Positions 52,910 to 61,978 of a stretch of 64,000 nucleotides of DNA are shown here, in pieces. The DNA comes from Pseudomonas monteilii NBRC 103158 = DSM 14164 (GTDB lineage Bacteria > Pseudomonadota > Gammaproteobacteria > Pseudomonadales > Pseudomonadaceae). The notes beneath the pieces are model-generated. The model was not told where the DNA came from. It was given only the letters and a program-made list of their open reading frames with translations, and did no database searches. The translations under genes and the position numbers were made by a program. The stretch spans positions 62,001 through 126,000 of the forward strand of contig NZ_BBIS01000009.1 of the NCBI RefSeq assembly GCF_000730605.1, given 5' to 3'. How positions within the stretch are numbered: position 1 is the stretch's first letter; the number at the start of each line of letters is the position of its first letter.

Positions 52910-53572
52910 CTACGGTAGCTGCCCCTCCAGCCCGCAGAGATAGTCCCCGAAGCCCTGCCGCGCGCGGCTGTCCACCCGGCTGCTGGTGGCCACGCTGTGC
53001 GCCGCGGTCCAGACGATCTGTGCGCCGCTGGCTTCAAGGGCCAGGACCAGTTGCACATCTTCATGCGCCGGCAATGGCTGGAAGCCGCCCACGCGTTCGT
53101 AGGCCTTGGCGCATACGCCGAGGTTGGCGCCATGGATATGCCGATGCCCTTCACGGGCCTGATAACGGCTGCGATACAACTGGCGTAACGCTGCGTTCTG
53201 CCACGGCTGCCAGCGTTCGATGTGCACCGTGCCGCACACCGCGTCCGCGTGCCATTGCAGCTGTGACACCAGCCAATGCGGGGGCACGCGACTGTCGGCG
53301 TCGGTGAAGGCCAGCCACTGTGCGCCGCGCTCGATCATCCACGCCGCGCCCAGGCGCCGGGCGATGCCGACGTTGCCGGCCTCCAGTTCCAGGGTATGCA
53401 CGCCATGGCGGCGGGCGATGCGCGCGCTGGCGTCGACACAGCGGTCGAGCACCACCATTACCTCCACTGCCAAGCCCGCCGCTTTGGCTTGCGCCACAGC
53501 CAGCTTGACGGCGGCCAGGCAGTGCCCGAGGCGACGGGCTTCGTTGTGGGCGGGGATGATGACGGCGATCAT
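52910..53572 (-). CDS. Family 2 glycosyltransferase
   Basis: 220 residues. GT-A fold with AVIIPAHNEARRLGHCLAAV, MVVLDRCVDAS and the metal-binding FTDADSRVP (DxD-type), then HEDVQLVLALEASG and a catalytic region. It has no membrane helices, unlike polymerising GT2 enzymes. It is last gene of the overlapping LigD operon; the start overlaps the methyltransferase stop by 4 nt. Together with PIG-L and a methyltransferase it could build a short glycoconjugate. Confidence 0.88.
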   Translation of the reverse strand: MIAVIIPAHNEARRLGHCLAAVKLAVAQAKAAGLAVEVMVVLDRCVDASARIARRHGVHTLELEAGNVGIARRLGAAWMIERGAQWLAFTDADSRVPPHWLVSQLQWHADAVCGTVHIERWQPWQNAALRQLYRSRYQAREGHRHIHGANLGVCAKAYERVGGFQPLPAHEDVQLVLALEASGAQIVWTAAHSVATSSRVDSRARQGFGDYLCGLEGQLP

Positions 53573-54168
53573 GGGCAGGTCTCGTCAAGGTCCACCACGC
53601 TGGGTTGACACGACCAATATTCGAGCAGGAAGTCTGCCTCCTCGTGGCGCAGCAGTGGATAAAGTGGCAGATGCCGGGCGAGCAGGGCATGCACCTCGCG
53701 GCCATCCTGCGGGCAACCGGCGATGGGATGGCGCCAGTGGCAGGCCAGCAAACCACCGTCATACGCCAGGCTGGCCACCGACTGCTCGATCACCTGCAAC
53801 CAGTCGGTGGGGTCCAGGTAGTAGCCGATCTCACTGAGCACGATCAGGTCAAACTGACCGCCCGGCCAGTCGCCCGGCAGGTGGCCCTGTTCGACATGGG
53901 CGTGGCTCACACCTGCAAGCCGCTGACGGGCCAGGGCCACGGCTGTCGCGTCGATGTCCTGGCACGACAGGCTGGCGCAGCGTTCGGCCAGCAGGATGCT
54001 CAGCTCGCCGTTGGCGCAGGCCGGCTCGAATACGCGCTCATAGCATTGGCGCGGCAGGCTGGCCAGGGTCAGCTCGCGCTTGCGCCGCTCGTACCAACGG
54101 GTACGAAAGGCCCAGGGGTCATCGCTGCCGGCGTACAAGTCGGCGAAGTACTGTGCGTCCAGGCTCAT
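53569..54168 (-). CDS. SAM-dependent methyltransferase (NodS-like)
   Basis: 199 residues from the ATG at 54168 (GGAGG upstream). The N-terminal AQYFADLYAGSDDPWAFRTRWYERRKRELTLASLP and FEPACANGELSILLAERC (SAM motif I) match the NodS-type branch, whose founder N-methylates a glucosamine deacetylated by NodB. The PIG-L gene before it overlaps by 4 nt and the glycosyltransferase gene after it overlaps by 4 nt. An N-methylation following PIG-L deacetylation is an attractive but unproven order. Confidence 0.87.
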   Translation of the reverse strand: MSLDAQYFADLYAGSDDPWAFRTRWYERRKRELTLASLPRQCYERVFEPACANGELSILLAERCASLSCQDIDATAVALARQRLAGVSHAHVEQGHLPGDWPGGQFDLIVLSEIGYYLDPTDWLQVIEQSVASLAYDGGLLACHWRHPIAGCPQDGREVHALLARHLPLYPLLRHEEADFLLEYWSCQPSVVDLDETCP

Positions 54169-54935
54169 GTTGCCTCCGTTGACAGAAAGATCAGCTCGAA
54201 TGGTTGCAACAGACAAGCCTGCAGCTGTTCTGGCACAACCGGGGGGCGATCACCATCGGGCTGCAACTGGCTGGCATGGGCGGCAAGGGCTTGGCGCTTG
54301 AGCGCCAGATGCTCATCGCACAGCTGCAGGCGGTGAGCCCGGGGCCAGGGCAGGCGCGGGTCATCGGGGCTTGCCCAGTGCCAGGCCCAGACCGGGGCCT
54401 CTGCGAGTTGTACACGCCTGGCCTGTGCCGCCTGGGCACAGGCGCGACCTGCTGCTTCGTGGTCGCAATGGCCGTCGCCGCGCCAAGTGGTCAGCAGCAG
54501 GTCGCCAGGTTTGAGCAACTGGTTCAGGTGGTTGACCAGGAAGGCTTCATCGTGGGGCAGCGCGCCATCCTTGAGGTTGAGTCGTCGCCAGTCGAGGCGG
54601 GTGAGATCCAACCCAAGCAATTGCAGGGCATGACGGCTTTCCAGTGGGCGCTGATGGCGCAGGCGGCGCTCTGGCCATTGTGAGGAATGCGGGTGGCTGC
54701 CTTCGCCATTGGTGGCAGAAACAAGCAGCACGTCCTGTTCTCGTCCCTGGAAGCTGGCCAGCAGCCCGCCGGCCATGAGGATTTCGTCGTCCGGGTGCGG
54801 AGCCAGCAGTACCAGGCGCCTTCCAGGTGGGCACAACTGCTCGGGCAGCGTCCAGCTGGCGCGGGCCAACTGAGCAGAATGCTGCCAGGCGCTCCATGGT
54901 GTGCCTTGCGCAGCCCGTATCAAGTTCTGGCTCAT
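54165..54935 (-). CDS. PIG-L family deacetylase (LmbE-like)
   Basis: 256 residues from the ATG at 54935, overlapping the previous stop by 4 nt. Zinc-binding LVLLAPHPDDEILMAGGLLAS (HPDDE motif, about 45-65) and HCDHEAAGRACAQAA supplying the third His. PIG-L enzymes remove N-acetyl from glucosamine-containing glycolipids or pseudodisaccharides (as in mycothiol and bacillithiol). Its coupling to methyltransferase and glycosyltransferase genes fits sugar modification. Confidence 0.9.
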   Translation of the reverse strand: MSQNLIRAAQGTPWSAWQHSAQLARASWTLPEQLCPPGRRLVLLAPHPDDEILMAGGLLASFQGREQDVLLVSATNGEGSHPHSSQWPERRLRHQRPLESRHALQLLGLDLTRLDWRRLNLKDGALPHDEAFLVNHLNQLLKPGDLLLTTWRGDGHCDHEAAGRACAQAAQARRVQLAEAPVWAWHWASPDDPRLPWPRAHRLQLCDEHLALKRQALAAHASQLQPDGDRPPVVPEQLQACLLQPFELIFLSTEAT

Positions 54936-55957
54936 AGTTGCCATGCTCCCGCCGGCATGCCGGTCAGTTGCCGGCCCAACTCGGCCAGGTCGCGTTCGGC
55001 GTGGCTCTGGCGTATGTATACCGGCAGGTCGGCACTGAGCCGGGCGAAATGGCTGCTGCAACAGAACGGCGTGGCACCGAGCGCCCGGCCAGCATGCTGA
55101 ATGACCTGCTCGACCGCCTGCTCGACCTGGGCGCGGGTGCGCCGCACCTGGAAGCTGGCGTCGTCCTGAGGGTGGAGGTCGATCCACGTGGCGCATTCGT
55201 GCAAGGCTGCGCGGGCACCGTACAAGGCTGCATCGACTGCGCCCAGATGCGCATCGGCATGCGGGTCGCGCCGGGGTTTGCGGCACTGTTCGCGAAGGTA
55301 GTCCGCCAGGGCCTCGGCGGCGCCATACCAGCAAGCGGCGATACCCGCGCCGCCTTGCCAGAAGCCAGGCCGGGACAGGTACTGGCCGGGCGAACCGATG
55401 GCCAGCCCTGGCGAGTCGTCGAATTCGATCACAACGCTGCTGGTGGCGGCCATGCCTACGGCCTGCCAATGCTCGGCCAGAATGCGCTGGCTGGAATGAG
55501 GTAATTCGATGGCCACCAACTGAGGCTGGTCGTCTTCCCAGGCAGTCAGCAGGGCACGGTCGATCTGCAACGCGCCCGAACACCAAGCCTTGCGGCCTTG
55601 CAGGCGTACGCGTTCACCGTCCCGCTCGACGATGTATGCCCGGGCATCCGGCGGCTCGGCGGCCCACACGCCCCAGATGCTGTTGCCGGCCTGCTGGGCG
55701 GCACCGCATTCGGCGAGGATCGCCAAGGCGTCGGTATGGCCTTCATAAAGTTTGGCCAGGCTCAGATCACACCCTGCGATCCGCGCCAAGGCCCGCCAGC
55801 GCTCCAGGGTGCAGCCCTGGCCAGGCAACGGAAGCACATCGAGCTGTTCGCCCTGCAAGGCCTGCATCAGTTCTATTAGCGAAGCGTCGCGTTCAATAGC
55901 CTGCGAACGGTGAGCAAAGCGGTGTAACAACGAATCGAAGTGGGTCAGTTCCATCAT
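54932..55957 (-). CDS. Acyl-CoA dehydrogenase-family protein, divergent member
   Basis: 341 residues from the ATG at 55957 (4-nt overlap with the ligD stop; an ATG one codon later is equivalent). ARIAGCDLSLAKLYEGHTDALAIL, LQGRKAWCSGALQIDRALLTAW and HWQAVGMAATSSVVIEFDD follow the acyl-CoA dehydrogenase plan. The protein is short and the catalytic Glu of true dehydrogenases is not evident. It may act as a flavin oxidoreductase on a non-CoA substrate. Its place between ligD and a deacetylase gene is unusual. Confidence 0.8.
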   Translation of the reverse strand: MMELTHFDSLLHRFAHRSQAIERDASLIELMQALQGEQLDVLPLPGQGCTLERWRALARIAGCDLSLAKLYEGHTDALAILAECGAAQQAGNSIWGVWAAEPPDARAYIVERDGERVRLQGRKAWCSGALQIDRALLTAWEDDQPQLVAIELPHSSQRILAEHWQAVGMAATSSVVIEFDDSPGLAIGSPGQYLSRPGFWQGGAGIAACWYGAAEALADYLREQCRKPRRDPHADAHLGAVDAALYGARAALHECATWIDLHPQDDASFQVRRTRAQVEQAVEQVIQHAGRALGATPFCCSSHFARLSADLPVYIRQSHAERDLAELGRQLTGMPAGAWQL

Positions 55958-58422
55958 GCAATACCCAACTGCTTGCGCATACGCAACGTGATCGACTGGC
56001 GTGTCTTGCCCATTTCGGCCCACGGGTCTTCGACCTGTGCAAGCCGCGTGTGAAGGTTGCCGATGTTCCACTGGTTGGCACCCTTGAGCTGGCTCAGTTC
56101 CTCACGCCAGATCGGCACCGACACCGGCAGGCCCTCGCGGGCCCGCAGCGAGTAGGCGGCGACGGTGGTGGCACCCTTGCCGTTACGCAGATAATCGATA
56201 AAGATCCGCCCGACCCGGTTCTTCGGCCCGGACACGGCGCTGAGACGGTCAGGGAACAGCCCGGCCATGTGGTTGACCAAGGCATGGCTGAAGTCTTTCA
56301 CCTCGTCCCAGCCAGTGCGTCGGGTCAACGGTACGACGAGGTGCATGCCTTTTCCGCCGCTAGTCTTGAGAAACACCTTCAGGCCCAGTTCGTCGAGCAA
56401 GGTAAGGGTCAGCTGGGTGGCCTCGAGCATGGCTTTCCAGGGCAGCGCCGGGTCAGGGTCCAGGTCGAGGACAAAGCGGTCGGGTTTATCGAAATCCTTG
56501 GTGGTGGCATTCCAGGTGTGCAGTTCAAGCGTGTTCATCTGCACCGCGCCCAGCAGGCTGTCGGCGCGGTTGAGCACCATGGCTGCCTGGCCGGCCTGGG
56601 CCTTGCTGTAGCTGAGCACCTTGGGAATGTGCAGCTGGCCGGCGTTTTTCTGGAAGAACAGTTCGCCGTCCAGACCATCCGGTGCCCGCACAAGGGCTAC
56701 AGGCCGGTCCTTGAGCTGTGGCAGCAGCCAGTCGGCGACCTGAGCGTAGTACTGGGCGACCTCGCGCTTGGTGGCACCTGTGGTTGCGTCTACCACGCGG
56801 TCGGGGTGGGTCAGGCGCAGGGTGCCCAGGTTCTCGGGTTCTGTCTGTACTGCGCGCTTGGTGGGCATTGCTCGCTCCAGGTCGATGGCGGTGGCAGGTT
56901 TGTCGTCACGCAGGCCGTGGAACACCGAATGGCGAACGATGCCTTCGCGGGTCATCTGGGCATAGGCGACTTCTGCCAGTAGCTGTGGCTTGAGCCAATG
57001 CACGCCGCGGGCTTCGGCACCGGTGGGTGGTTTGGGCAAAGGCGATTTGTCTGTCTGCAACGGCTTGAGGCGGGCGTGAATGCTATCCAGGGTGGCCGCG
57101 CTGAAACCGGTGCCGACCTTGCCGGCATAGCGCAACGGGCCGCTTCCGTGGTCGTGCAGGGCCAGCAGCAGGGCGCCGAAGCCGTTGCGGCTGCCTTTGG
57201 GGTCGGTGTAGCCGACGATCACGAATTCCTGACGCTGCTTGCACTTGAGCTTGACCCAGTCGCTACTGCGCCGGCCAACGTAGGGGCTGTCGGCACGTTT
57301 ACCGATCAAGCCTTCGAGTTCCAGCCGGCAGGCGCTGTCGAGCAATGACGCGACGGGCTCCTCAAAATCGGCGGAATACCTGATTACCTGCGACGCATGG
57401 CCTTCCAGCAACCGGGCGAGGGTTGCACGGCGCTGTTGCAGCGGCAGTGCTCGCAGGTCCTCACCGCCCAGCCAGGGCAGGTCGAACAGGTAGTAGGTGA
57501 TGCGCTCGTCATGCTCGGTGTCGAAGGCATTCTGCAAGGCCTGGAAGTCGGCCACGCCGTTGTCGTCGACCACTACCATCTCGCCGTCCAGCCATGCCGA
57601 GTCGAGCCCCAGGGCCTTGAGCGCCTCGACCTGCCGGGGCATCTTCGCACTCCAGTCGTGGCCATTACGGGTAAACAGGCGTATATCGTCACCGTCGATA
57701 CGCGCCAGGATGCGGTAGCCGTCGAACTTGACTTCGTAGCGCCAATCGCCGCTTGGCGGGGAAGCGACCAACGTGGCCAGTTGCGGCTGGAGCGCATCCG
57801 GCAGGGCTTTGGGGTCGGTTTTCCGCTTGTGCCTGACGGTGGTCGCCTTGCCCGGGCTGCGCGGGGGCAGGGTACGTTCGCTCAGCACGCTGTCCGGCAG
57901 GGCCTCGACAATGCTGTAGTCCGTTTCACTGCGCGCCTGCCCGTCATGGGACTTGACCAGCATCCACTGCTCTTTCTTGCCTGCCAGGTGAGTGCGGAAC
58001 AGGTTCCAGACCCCCGACAGCTTCTCGCCCTGCAGGCGAAAGCGCAGCTTGCCCTTTGCATAGGCTTCGCGTGGATCGCCCTCGGGCTCCCAGACACCCC
58101 GGTCCCAGACGATCACATCGCCGGCGCCGTAGTGGCCTTCAGGGATGCGGCCTTCGAAGTTGGCGTAGTCCAGCGGATGATCCTCCACATGCACTGCCAG
58201 GCGCCGGACCTTGGGATCCAGCGAGGGGCCCTTGGGGATGGCCCAGCTCTTGAGGGTGCCGTCGAGCTCCAGGCGAAAATCGTAATGCAGGTGGCTGGCA
58301 TCGTGCTTCTGGATGCAGTACTGCAGCGCATGGGCCGAGCGGGGGCGGGCGCGTTTGCCAGCCGGCTCGGGCGTGGCATTGAAGTCGCGCTTGCGCTGGT
58401 ACTCCTGCAGGGGCTTGGCCAT
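55954..58422 (-). CDS. ligD: Multifunctional DNA ligase LigD (PE-LIG-POL)
   Basis: 822 residues. Three domains in order: 3'-phosphoesterase (about 35-160; HLHYDFRLELDG, EDHPLDY, EGHYGAGDV), ATP-dependent ligase (about 205-510; nucleophile Lys232 in YEVKFDGYR, EGLIGKR) and primase-polymerase (about 530-815; metal ligands Asp653 and Asp655 in DRFVLDLDPDP). This is the Pseudomonas domain order. It trims, fills and seals DNA double-strand breaks with Ku. It is first of five genes joined by 4-nt overlaps. It is divergent from the acidic-protein/metallothionein pair, with a 153-bp intergenic region. Confidence 0.97.
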   Translation of the reverse strand: MAKPLQEYQRKRDFNATPEPAGKRARPRSAHALQYCIQKHDASHLHYDFRLELDGTLKSWAIPKGPSLDPKVRRLAVHVEDHPLDYANFEGRIPEGHYGAGDVIVWDRGVWEPEGDPREAYAKGKLRFRLQGEKLSGVWNLFRTHLAGKKEQWMLVKSHDGQARSETDYSIVEALPDSVLSERTLPPRSPGKATTVRHKRKTDPKALPDALQPQLATLVASPPSGDWRYEVKFDGYRILARIDGDDIRLFTRNGHDWSAKMPRQVEALKALGLDSAWLDGEMVVVDDNGVADFQALQNAFDTEHDERITYYLFDLPWLGGEDLRALPLQQRRATLARLLEGHASQVIRYSADFEEPVASLLDSACRLELEGLIGKRADSPYVGRRSSDWVKLKCKQRQEFVIVGYTDPKGSRNGFGALLLALHDHGSGPLRYAGKVGTGFSAATLDSIHARLKPLQTDKSPLPKPPTGAEARGVHWLKPQLLAEVAYAQMTREGIVRHSVFHGLRDDKPATAIDLERAMPTKRAVQTEPENLGTLRLTHPDRVVDATTGATKREVAQYYAQVADWLLPQLKDRPVALVRAPDGLDGELFFQKNAGQLHIPKVLSYSKAQAGQAAMVLNRADSLLGAVQMNTLELHTWNATTKDFDKPDRFVLDLDPDPALPWKAMLEATQLTLTLLDELGLKVFLKTSGGKGMHLVVPLTRRTGWDEVKDFSHALVNHMAGLFPDRLSAVSGPKNRVGRIFIDYLRNGKGATTVAAYSLRAREGLPVSVPIWREELSQLKGANQWNIGNLHTRLAQVEDPWAEMGKTRQSITLRMRKQLGIA

Positions 58423-58575
58423 GACGGGCTCCGGAAGGGGTTGCGGGTCTCAGGATTGGGAGGTGGCGGCGCAGCGAGGAGTTCAAAAAAAACGCGGGAC
58501 GGGGCTGGCAGAAACTCTGAATCATTTGCCGCTGGGGAGGGTCGACCGAGTGAAGCCCACTAACGGAGACCGTTC

Positions 58576-59037
58576 ATGTCCACACCCAATGACCCAAGAC
58601 CGCCCATTGAGATCGACGACATCGAGGACCGCATGGGCAGCGTCCACGAGCTGGATTTCAGCGAGCGCCGTGATGAGCGCCAGGGGCGTGTCGGCGACGA
58701 GCGTCCGGCGCGGGAGCTTGCCGAGGATTACCCGCCCCGGCGTGTCGCCGAAAGCGGCATGACCGGCGGCGAGGCGTTGAGCGACAGCCTGCACGAGGAC
58801 AATGTCACCCTCGACGACCTGAGCCCGGATACGTTGTTCGATGAGACCGGTGCCCGCGATCCGGATGAGCCTGGCAGCGGCGGCCCGGCGGACAAGGCCT
58901 TGCGCCAGGTGGAGGCCCACGAGATCGGTGGCGGTTTCGGCCTGGACGAGGCCGAACTGGCCCGCTCGGCGCCGCTGGACGGCGAGCCGTGGACCGATGA
59001 CGTGGTACCCGATGACGAAGGGAGAGAGCCGAGATGA
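58576..59037 (+). CDS. Acidic low-complexity protein, function unknown
   Basis: 153 residues, strongly acidic (many Asp and Glu) with few hydrophobic residues, so probably largely disordered. The start has RRPPIEIDDIEDRMGSVHELDF-like character and LSPDTLFDETGARDPDEPG is prominent in the middle. No catalytic motif or signal. It overlaps the metallothionein gene by 4 nt (ATGA), so the two are coupled. Similar acidic proteins occur in Pseudomonas genomes, but I cannot name the family with confidence. Confidence 0.75.
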   Translation: MSTPNDPRPPIEIDDIEDRMGSVHELDFSERRDERQGRVGDERPARELAEDYPPRRVAESGMTGGEALSDSLHEDNVTLDDLSPDTLFDETGARDPDEPGSGGPADKALRQVEAHEIGGGFGLDEAELARSAPLDGEPWTDDVVPDDEGREPR

Positions 59038-59264
59038 ACGAGCAACGCTGTTCCTGCACCCATTGTTCTTGCACCGCGGATGCCAATGCTGTGGTCCAGG
59101 ATGGCAAGGCCTACTGCTGCGAAGCCTGTGCGACGGGCCATCGTAACGGCGAGCCCTGTCGTATGAGCGACTGCAAGTGTGGTGAGTTGGCTGAGTCGAA
59201 AGAGTCCAATGTCGATAATGCATTGGATGAAACATTCCCGGCGAGCGATCCGATTTCGCCATAA
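59034..59264 (+). CDS. Bacterial metallothionein with a C-terminal extension
   Basis: 76 residues. Ten Cys (6, 8, 11, 13, 28, 29, 32, 42, 47, 49) plus His10 and His36, in the CxCxxCxC...YCCEACATGH...CxxxxCxCG pattern of SmtA/BmtA metallothioneins, which chelate Zn, Cd or Cu. After residue 50 comes a Cys-free tail ending DETFPASDPISP, a short motif I also know from other small bacterial proteins. It is coupled to the acidic protein. It is convergent with the secreted hypothetical gene; 59265-59361 has no gene. Confidence 0.9.
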   Translation: MNEQRCSCTHCSCTADANAVVQDGKAYCCEACATGHRNGEPCRMSDCKCGELAESKESNVDNALDETFPASDPISP

Positions 59265-59361
59265 GGCCCAGTGGCTTACAGATGTGAGACGGGAGAGCGA
59301 TAGGACGTCATTTAGATCATGTGGAACCTCACCCGTCACGCATCTGGTTTGGGTTACGCCC

Positions 59362-59790
59362 TCAATGGGTCTGCCAGACACCATTGTTGCGTTCGCAATC
59401 GCTGCGTGCCTGGCCCAGGCTAGGGGTGTCGTAGTAGTAGGTGATGATCCGCGCATCCTTGGGTAGTGCAGGGCGGGTGGCAGGCTCATCACGCCCAGCG
59501 GCATCGGGGTTGGCCAGTGTCTCCTGCGTCAGTGGCGCGATGCAGCTGCCAACGCTGCTGTCGGGGCAACGCTCAACACGACGCTTCTCGCTGTTCAACA
59601 TCTCCTTGCTTTCGTTGCTGCACGACCAGGCAATCGCCTCAGCGGGCGTGTTGCTGTAGCTGTAACAGGTGTGTTGCTGCACCGGTTTGACCGCCTCGCT
59701 GGATGAGCGGGTGACCACGTCGCAAACTTCGGCCAACACCTGCCCGCTGCCAAGGGTGCCCAGCATTGCCATATACAGAGCGAATCGCAT
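59362..59790 (-). CDS. Secreted protein of unknown function
   Basis: 142 residues from the ATG at 59790, which has a strong GGGAGG site. Signal peptide (MRFALYMAMLGTLGSGQVLA) then about 120 residues with six Cys and an Asn/Ser/Thr-rich start, suggesting disulfide bonds in the periplasm. No known domain. It is 26 nt after the YbhN-like gene and may be the last member of that operon. Confidence 0.72.
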   Translation of the reverse strand: MRFALYMAMLGTLGSGQVLAEVCDVVTRSSSEAVKPVQQHTCYSYSNTPAEAIAWSCSNESKEMLNSEKRRVERCPDSSVGSCIAPLTQETLANPDAAGRDEPATRPALPKDARIITYYYDTPSLGQARSDCERNNGVWQTH

Positions 59791-59816
59791 GATATACCTC
59801 CCGGGCACCAGGCCCG

Positions 59817-60776
59817 TCAGCGCTTGTCGAGGGCTGCCCCGGCCTGCCTGCGCAAGGCCTTGGCACGCTTTTCGAGGATCAAGTAGGTCACCACCGCCAA
59901 TAGCAGCGGGATCAGGTAGTACAACGTCCGATAGCCGAGCAGTGCGGCAACCAGGGTGCCTTGCCCTAGCTGGCCATGGAGCAGCGCCAGGAATACGGCT
60001 TCCAGTACGCCGAGCCCGGCGGGAATGTGAGCGACCACCCCGGCGACGCAACTGATCAGCAACACACCCAGCACCGAGGGATAGAACAGCTCGGGCGGCA
60101 ACAGCAGGTCAATCAGCGCTGCCATCAGCGCCCAGTTGCTAGCGCCCAGTGCCACCTGGCAGAGCGCCATACGCAGGCTCGGCAGGGTGACTTCGTGCCC
60201 GCGCAGCGCCCACGTGCGCCGCGTGGCGAAGGCACAGGCGCACAGGTAAGCCAACGCTACCGCCACCATCAATACGCCGATCAGGCGCAAGCCGCTGGCA
60301 CCCACCGCCCAGCTTTCCGGCAGTTTGACAAAGCCCAGGGCGAATACCGTGCCGGCCAGCAGCAGGTAGCCCATCCAGTTGGTCAACAGCCCCAAGGTGA
60401 GGATGCGGGTGATGGTTGGGGTATCCAGGCCCAGCCGGCTGTACAGGCGATAACGCAGGGCAACGCCACCGACCCAGGTGGTGAAATTAAGGTTGAATGC
60501 ATAGCAGACGAACGCTACCGGCAGCACCTGCCGGGCCGGCAGGCGGTGGCCGGTGTAGGCGCGGGCGAGCAGGTCGTAACTGGCGAATACCAGGTAGCTG
60601 CACAGGGCCAGCAGCAACCCCAAGGCCAGGGTCGAGGGCCGGTACGCCAGCAGCGACTGGCGGACTTCGTTCCAGTCCAGGTTACGCGCCAGGGTGAACA
60701 GCAGCGCGGGTATCAATACCAGGAACAGCACGGTCAGCAAGCGTTTGCCCCAGGTCTTCCAGCGTGAAGTGGCCAT
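59817..60776 (-). CDS. YbhN-like integral membrane protein (UPF0104, MprF synthase-like)
   Basis: 319 residues from the ATG at 60776, overlapping the previous stop by 1 nt. Eight or so predicted membrane helices; LPVAFVCYAFNLNFTTWVGGVALRYRLYSRLG and CVAGVVAHIPAGLGVLEAVFLALL are characteristic of UPF0104/lysylphosphatidylglycerol synthase membrane domains. It has no aminoacyl-transfer domain. In E. coli, ybhN sits with clsB and ybhP in the same order as here, suggesting a conserved membrane-lipid function. Confidence 0.9.
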   Translation of the reverse strand: MATSRWKTWGKRLLTVLFLVLIPALLFTLARNLDWNEVRQSLLAYRPSTLALGLLLALCSYLVFASYDLLARAYTGHRLPARQVLPVAFVCYAFNLNFTTWVGGVALRYRLYSRLGLDTPTITRILTLGLLTNWMGYLLLAGTVFALGFVKLPESWAVGASGLRLIGVLMVAVALAYLCACAFATRRTWALRGHEVTLPSLRMALCQVALGASNWALMAALIDLLLPPELFYPSVLGVLLISCVAGVVAHIPAGLGVLEAVFLALLHGQLGQGTLVAALLGYRTLYYLIPLLLAVVTYLILEKRAKALRRQAGAALDKR

Positions 60777-61978
60777 CAGGTCTTGCCCCCGTGGTAGTCG
60801 GCGGGGGCCTCGCCGTCGGCTTGCAGCGACTGCAGGCGCTGCCGGTGTGCCGGAAACCAGCCGGCGATCTGCGGGAAATAGCGCGTGATGTGGAAGCCCA
60901 GAAAGATCAGCGGGGCACGCCACCAGTAGCCGCGCACCATGCGCTCCAGCGTCACGGTCTTGCAGTGCTCCCGGCTCAGTTCGGTCAAGTGCTGGTACAG
61001 TTGTTCGTTGAACGCGGGGTCTTGAATCAGCAGGTTGGCCTCAAGGTTGAACGACAGGCTCAGTGGGTCGAGGTTGCTTGAGCCCACGGTGGTCCAGTGG
61101 CTGTCCACCAACGCAACCTTGCCATGAAGCGGCCGCTGGCAGTACTCATGGATGCGCACGTCGTCGCGCAACAGGTAGTTGTAGAGCAGCCGCGAGAGCG
61201 CACGCACCCAGCGCATGTCCGGTTGCCCCTGGAGGATCAGCGTCACCTCGACCCCGCGCCTGGCGGCGTTGCGCAGTTCGCGCAGCAAGCGGTAGCCCGG
61301 GAAGAAGTAGGCGTTGGCTACGACGATACGATGCCTTGCTTCACGGAAAGCCTGCAGGTAGCAGGCTTCGATATCGTTGCGATGGCGCTGGTTGTCGCGC
61401 TCCACCAGCACGGCGCTGGCCGGGCCTGAAGCGATGCCGCCCGCCTGAACCCCGCTGGCGGCATCCAGCACCGGTGCGAGCATGCGGCAGGAAGAAGCAT
61501 GCACCTGGGCCACCACCGGGCCGACGACCTCCACCGCGTAATCCTGCTTGGCCTGTGGGCCGAAGTCACCCAGGTGGTCGGCACTGTAATTGATGCCGCC
61601 GATGAAGGCGCGTTGCCCGTCGATCACCAGGATCTTGCGGTGCAAGCGGCGAAACAGGTTGGTGCGCATGCCTACCAGCCGTGGTTGCGGATCGAACGAA
61701 TGGAAACGCACCCCGGCCTCGGTCATCGACGAGATGAAATCGTCAGGCAGGTCGGCGGTGCCGTAGCCGTCCACCGCCACCTCGACCCGCACCCCGCGCC
61801 GCGCGGCATCGATCAGGGCGTGGCGCAAGGGTTGGCCGACTTTGTCATCGTAGATGATGAAGGTTTCCAGGAGGATTTCCTCGCGTGCCTGGGCCATGGC
61901 CTCGAATACGCGGGGGTAATACTGCTCGCCGTTTATCAGCAACTCGACGCGGTTGCCGTCGCACCAAGGCAGCTTCAT
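60776..61978 (-). CDS. clsB: Phospholipase D-family cardiolipin synthase (ClsB-like)
   Basis: 400 residues from the ATG at 61978. Two HKD motifs: HRKILVIDGQRAFIGGINYSAD (about 113-135) and HGKVALVDSHWTTVGSSNLD (about 290-310). No N-terminal membrane helices, as in ClsB. It transfers phosphatidyl groups to make cardiolipin or phosphatidylglycerol. It overlaps the EEP gene by 4 nt upstream and ybhN-like by 1 nt downstream. Symbol assigned from operon order and motif pattern. Confidence 0.9.
   Translation of the reverse strand: MKLPWCDGNRVELLINGEQYYPRVFEAMAQAREEILLETFIIYDDKVGQPLRHALIDAARRGVRVEVAVDGYGTADLPDDFISSMTEAGVRFHSFDPQPRLVGMRTNLFRRLHRKILVIDGQRAFIGGINYSADHLGDFGPQAKQDYAVEVVGPVVAQVHASSCRMLAPVLDAASGVQAGGIASGPASAVLVERDNQRHRNDIEACYLQAFREARHRIVVANAYFFPGYRLLRELRNAARRGVEVTLILQGQPDMRWVRALSRLLYNYLLRDDVRIHEYCQRPLHGKVALVDSHWTTVGSSNLDPLSLSFNLEANLLIQDPAFNEQLYQHLTELSREHCKTVTLERMVRGYWWRAPLIFLGFHITRYFPQIAGWFPAHRQRLQSLQADGEAPADYHGGKT

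Noticed and set aside
57397..58563. Long open frame (388 codons) antisense to ligD
   Set aside because: No domain and shadow-type composition; the LigD domains cover the other strand completely.
58423..58575. AlgU/sigma-E type promoter for ligD (GAACTC near 58475)
   Set aside because: No TCTGA-like -10 at the required 16-17 bp spacing, so the match is not convincing.
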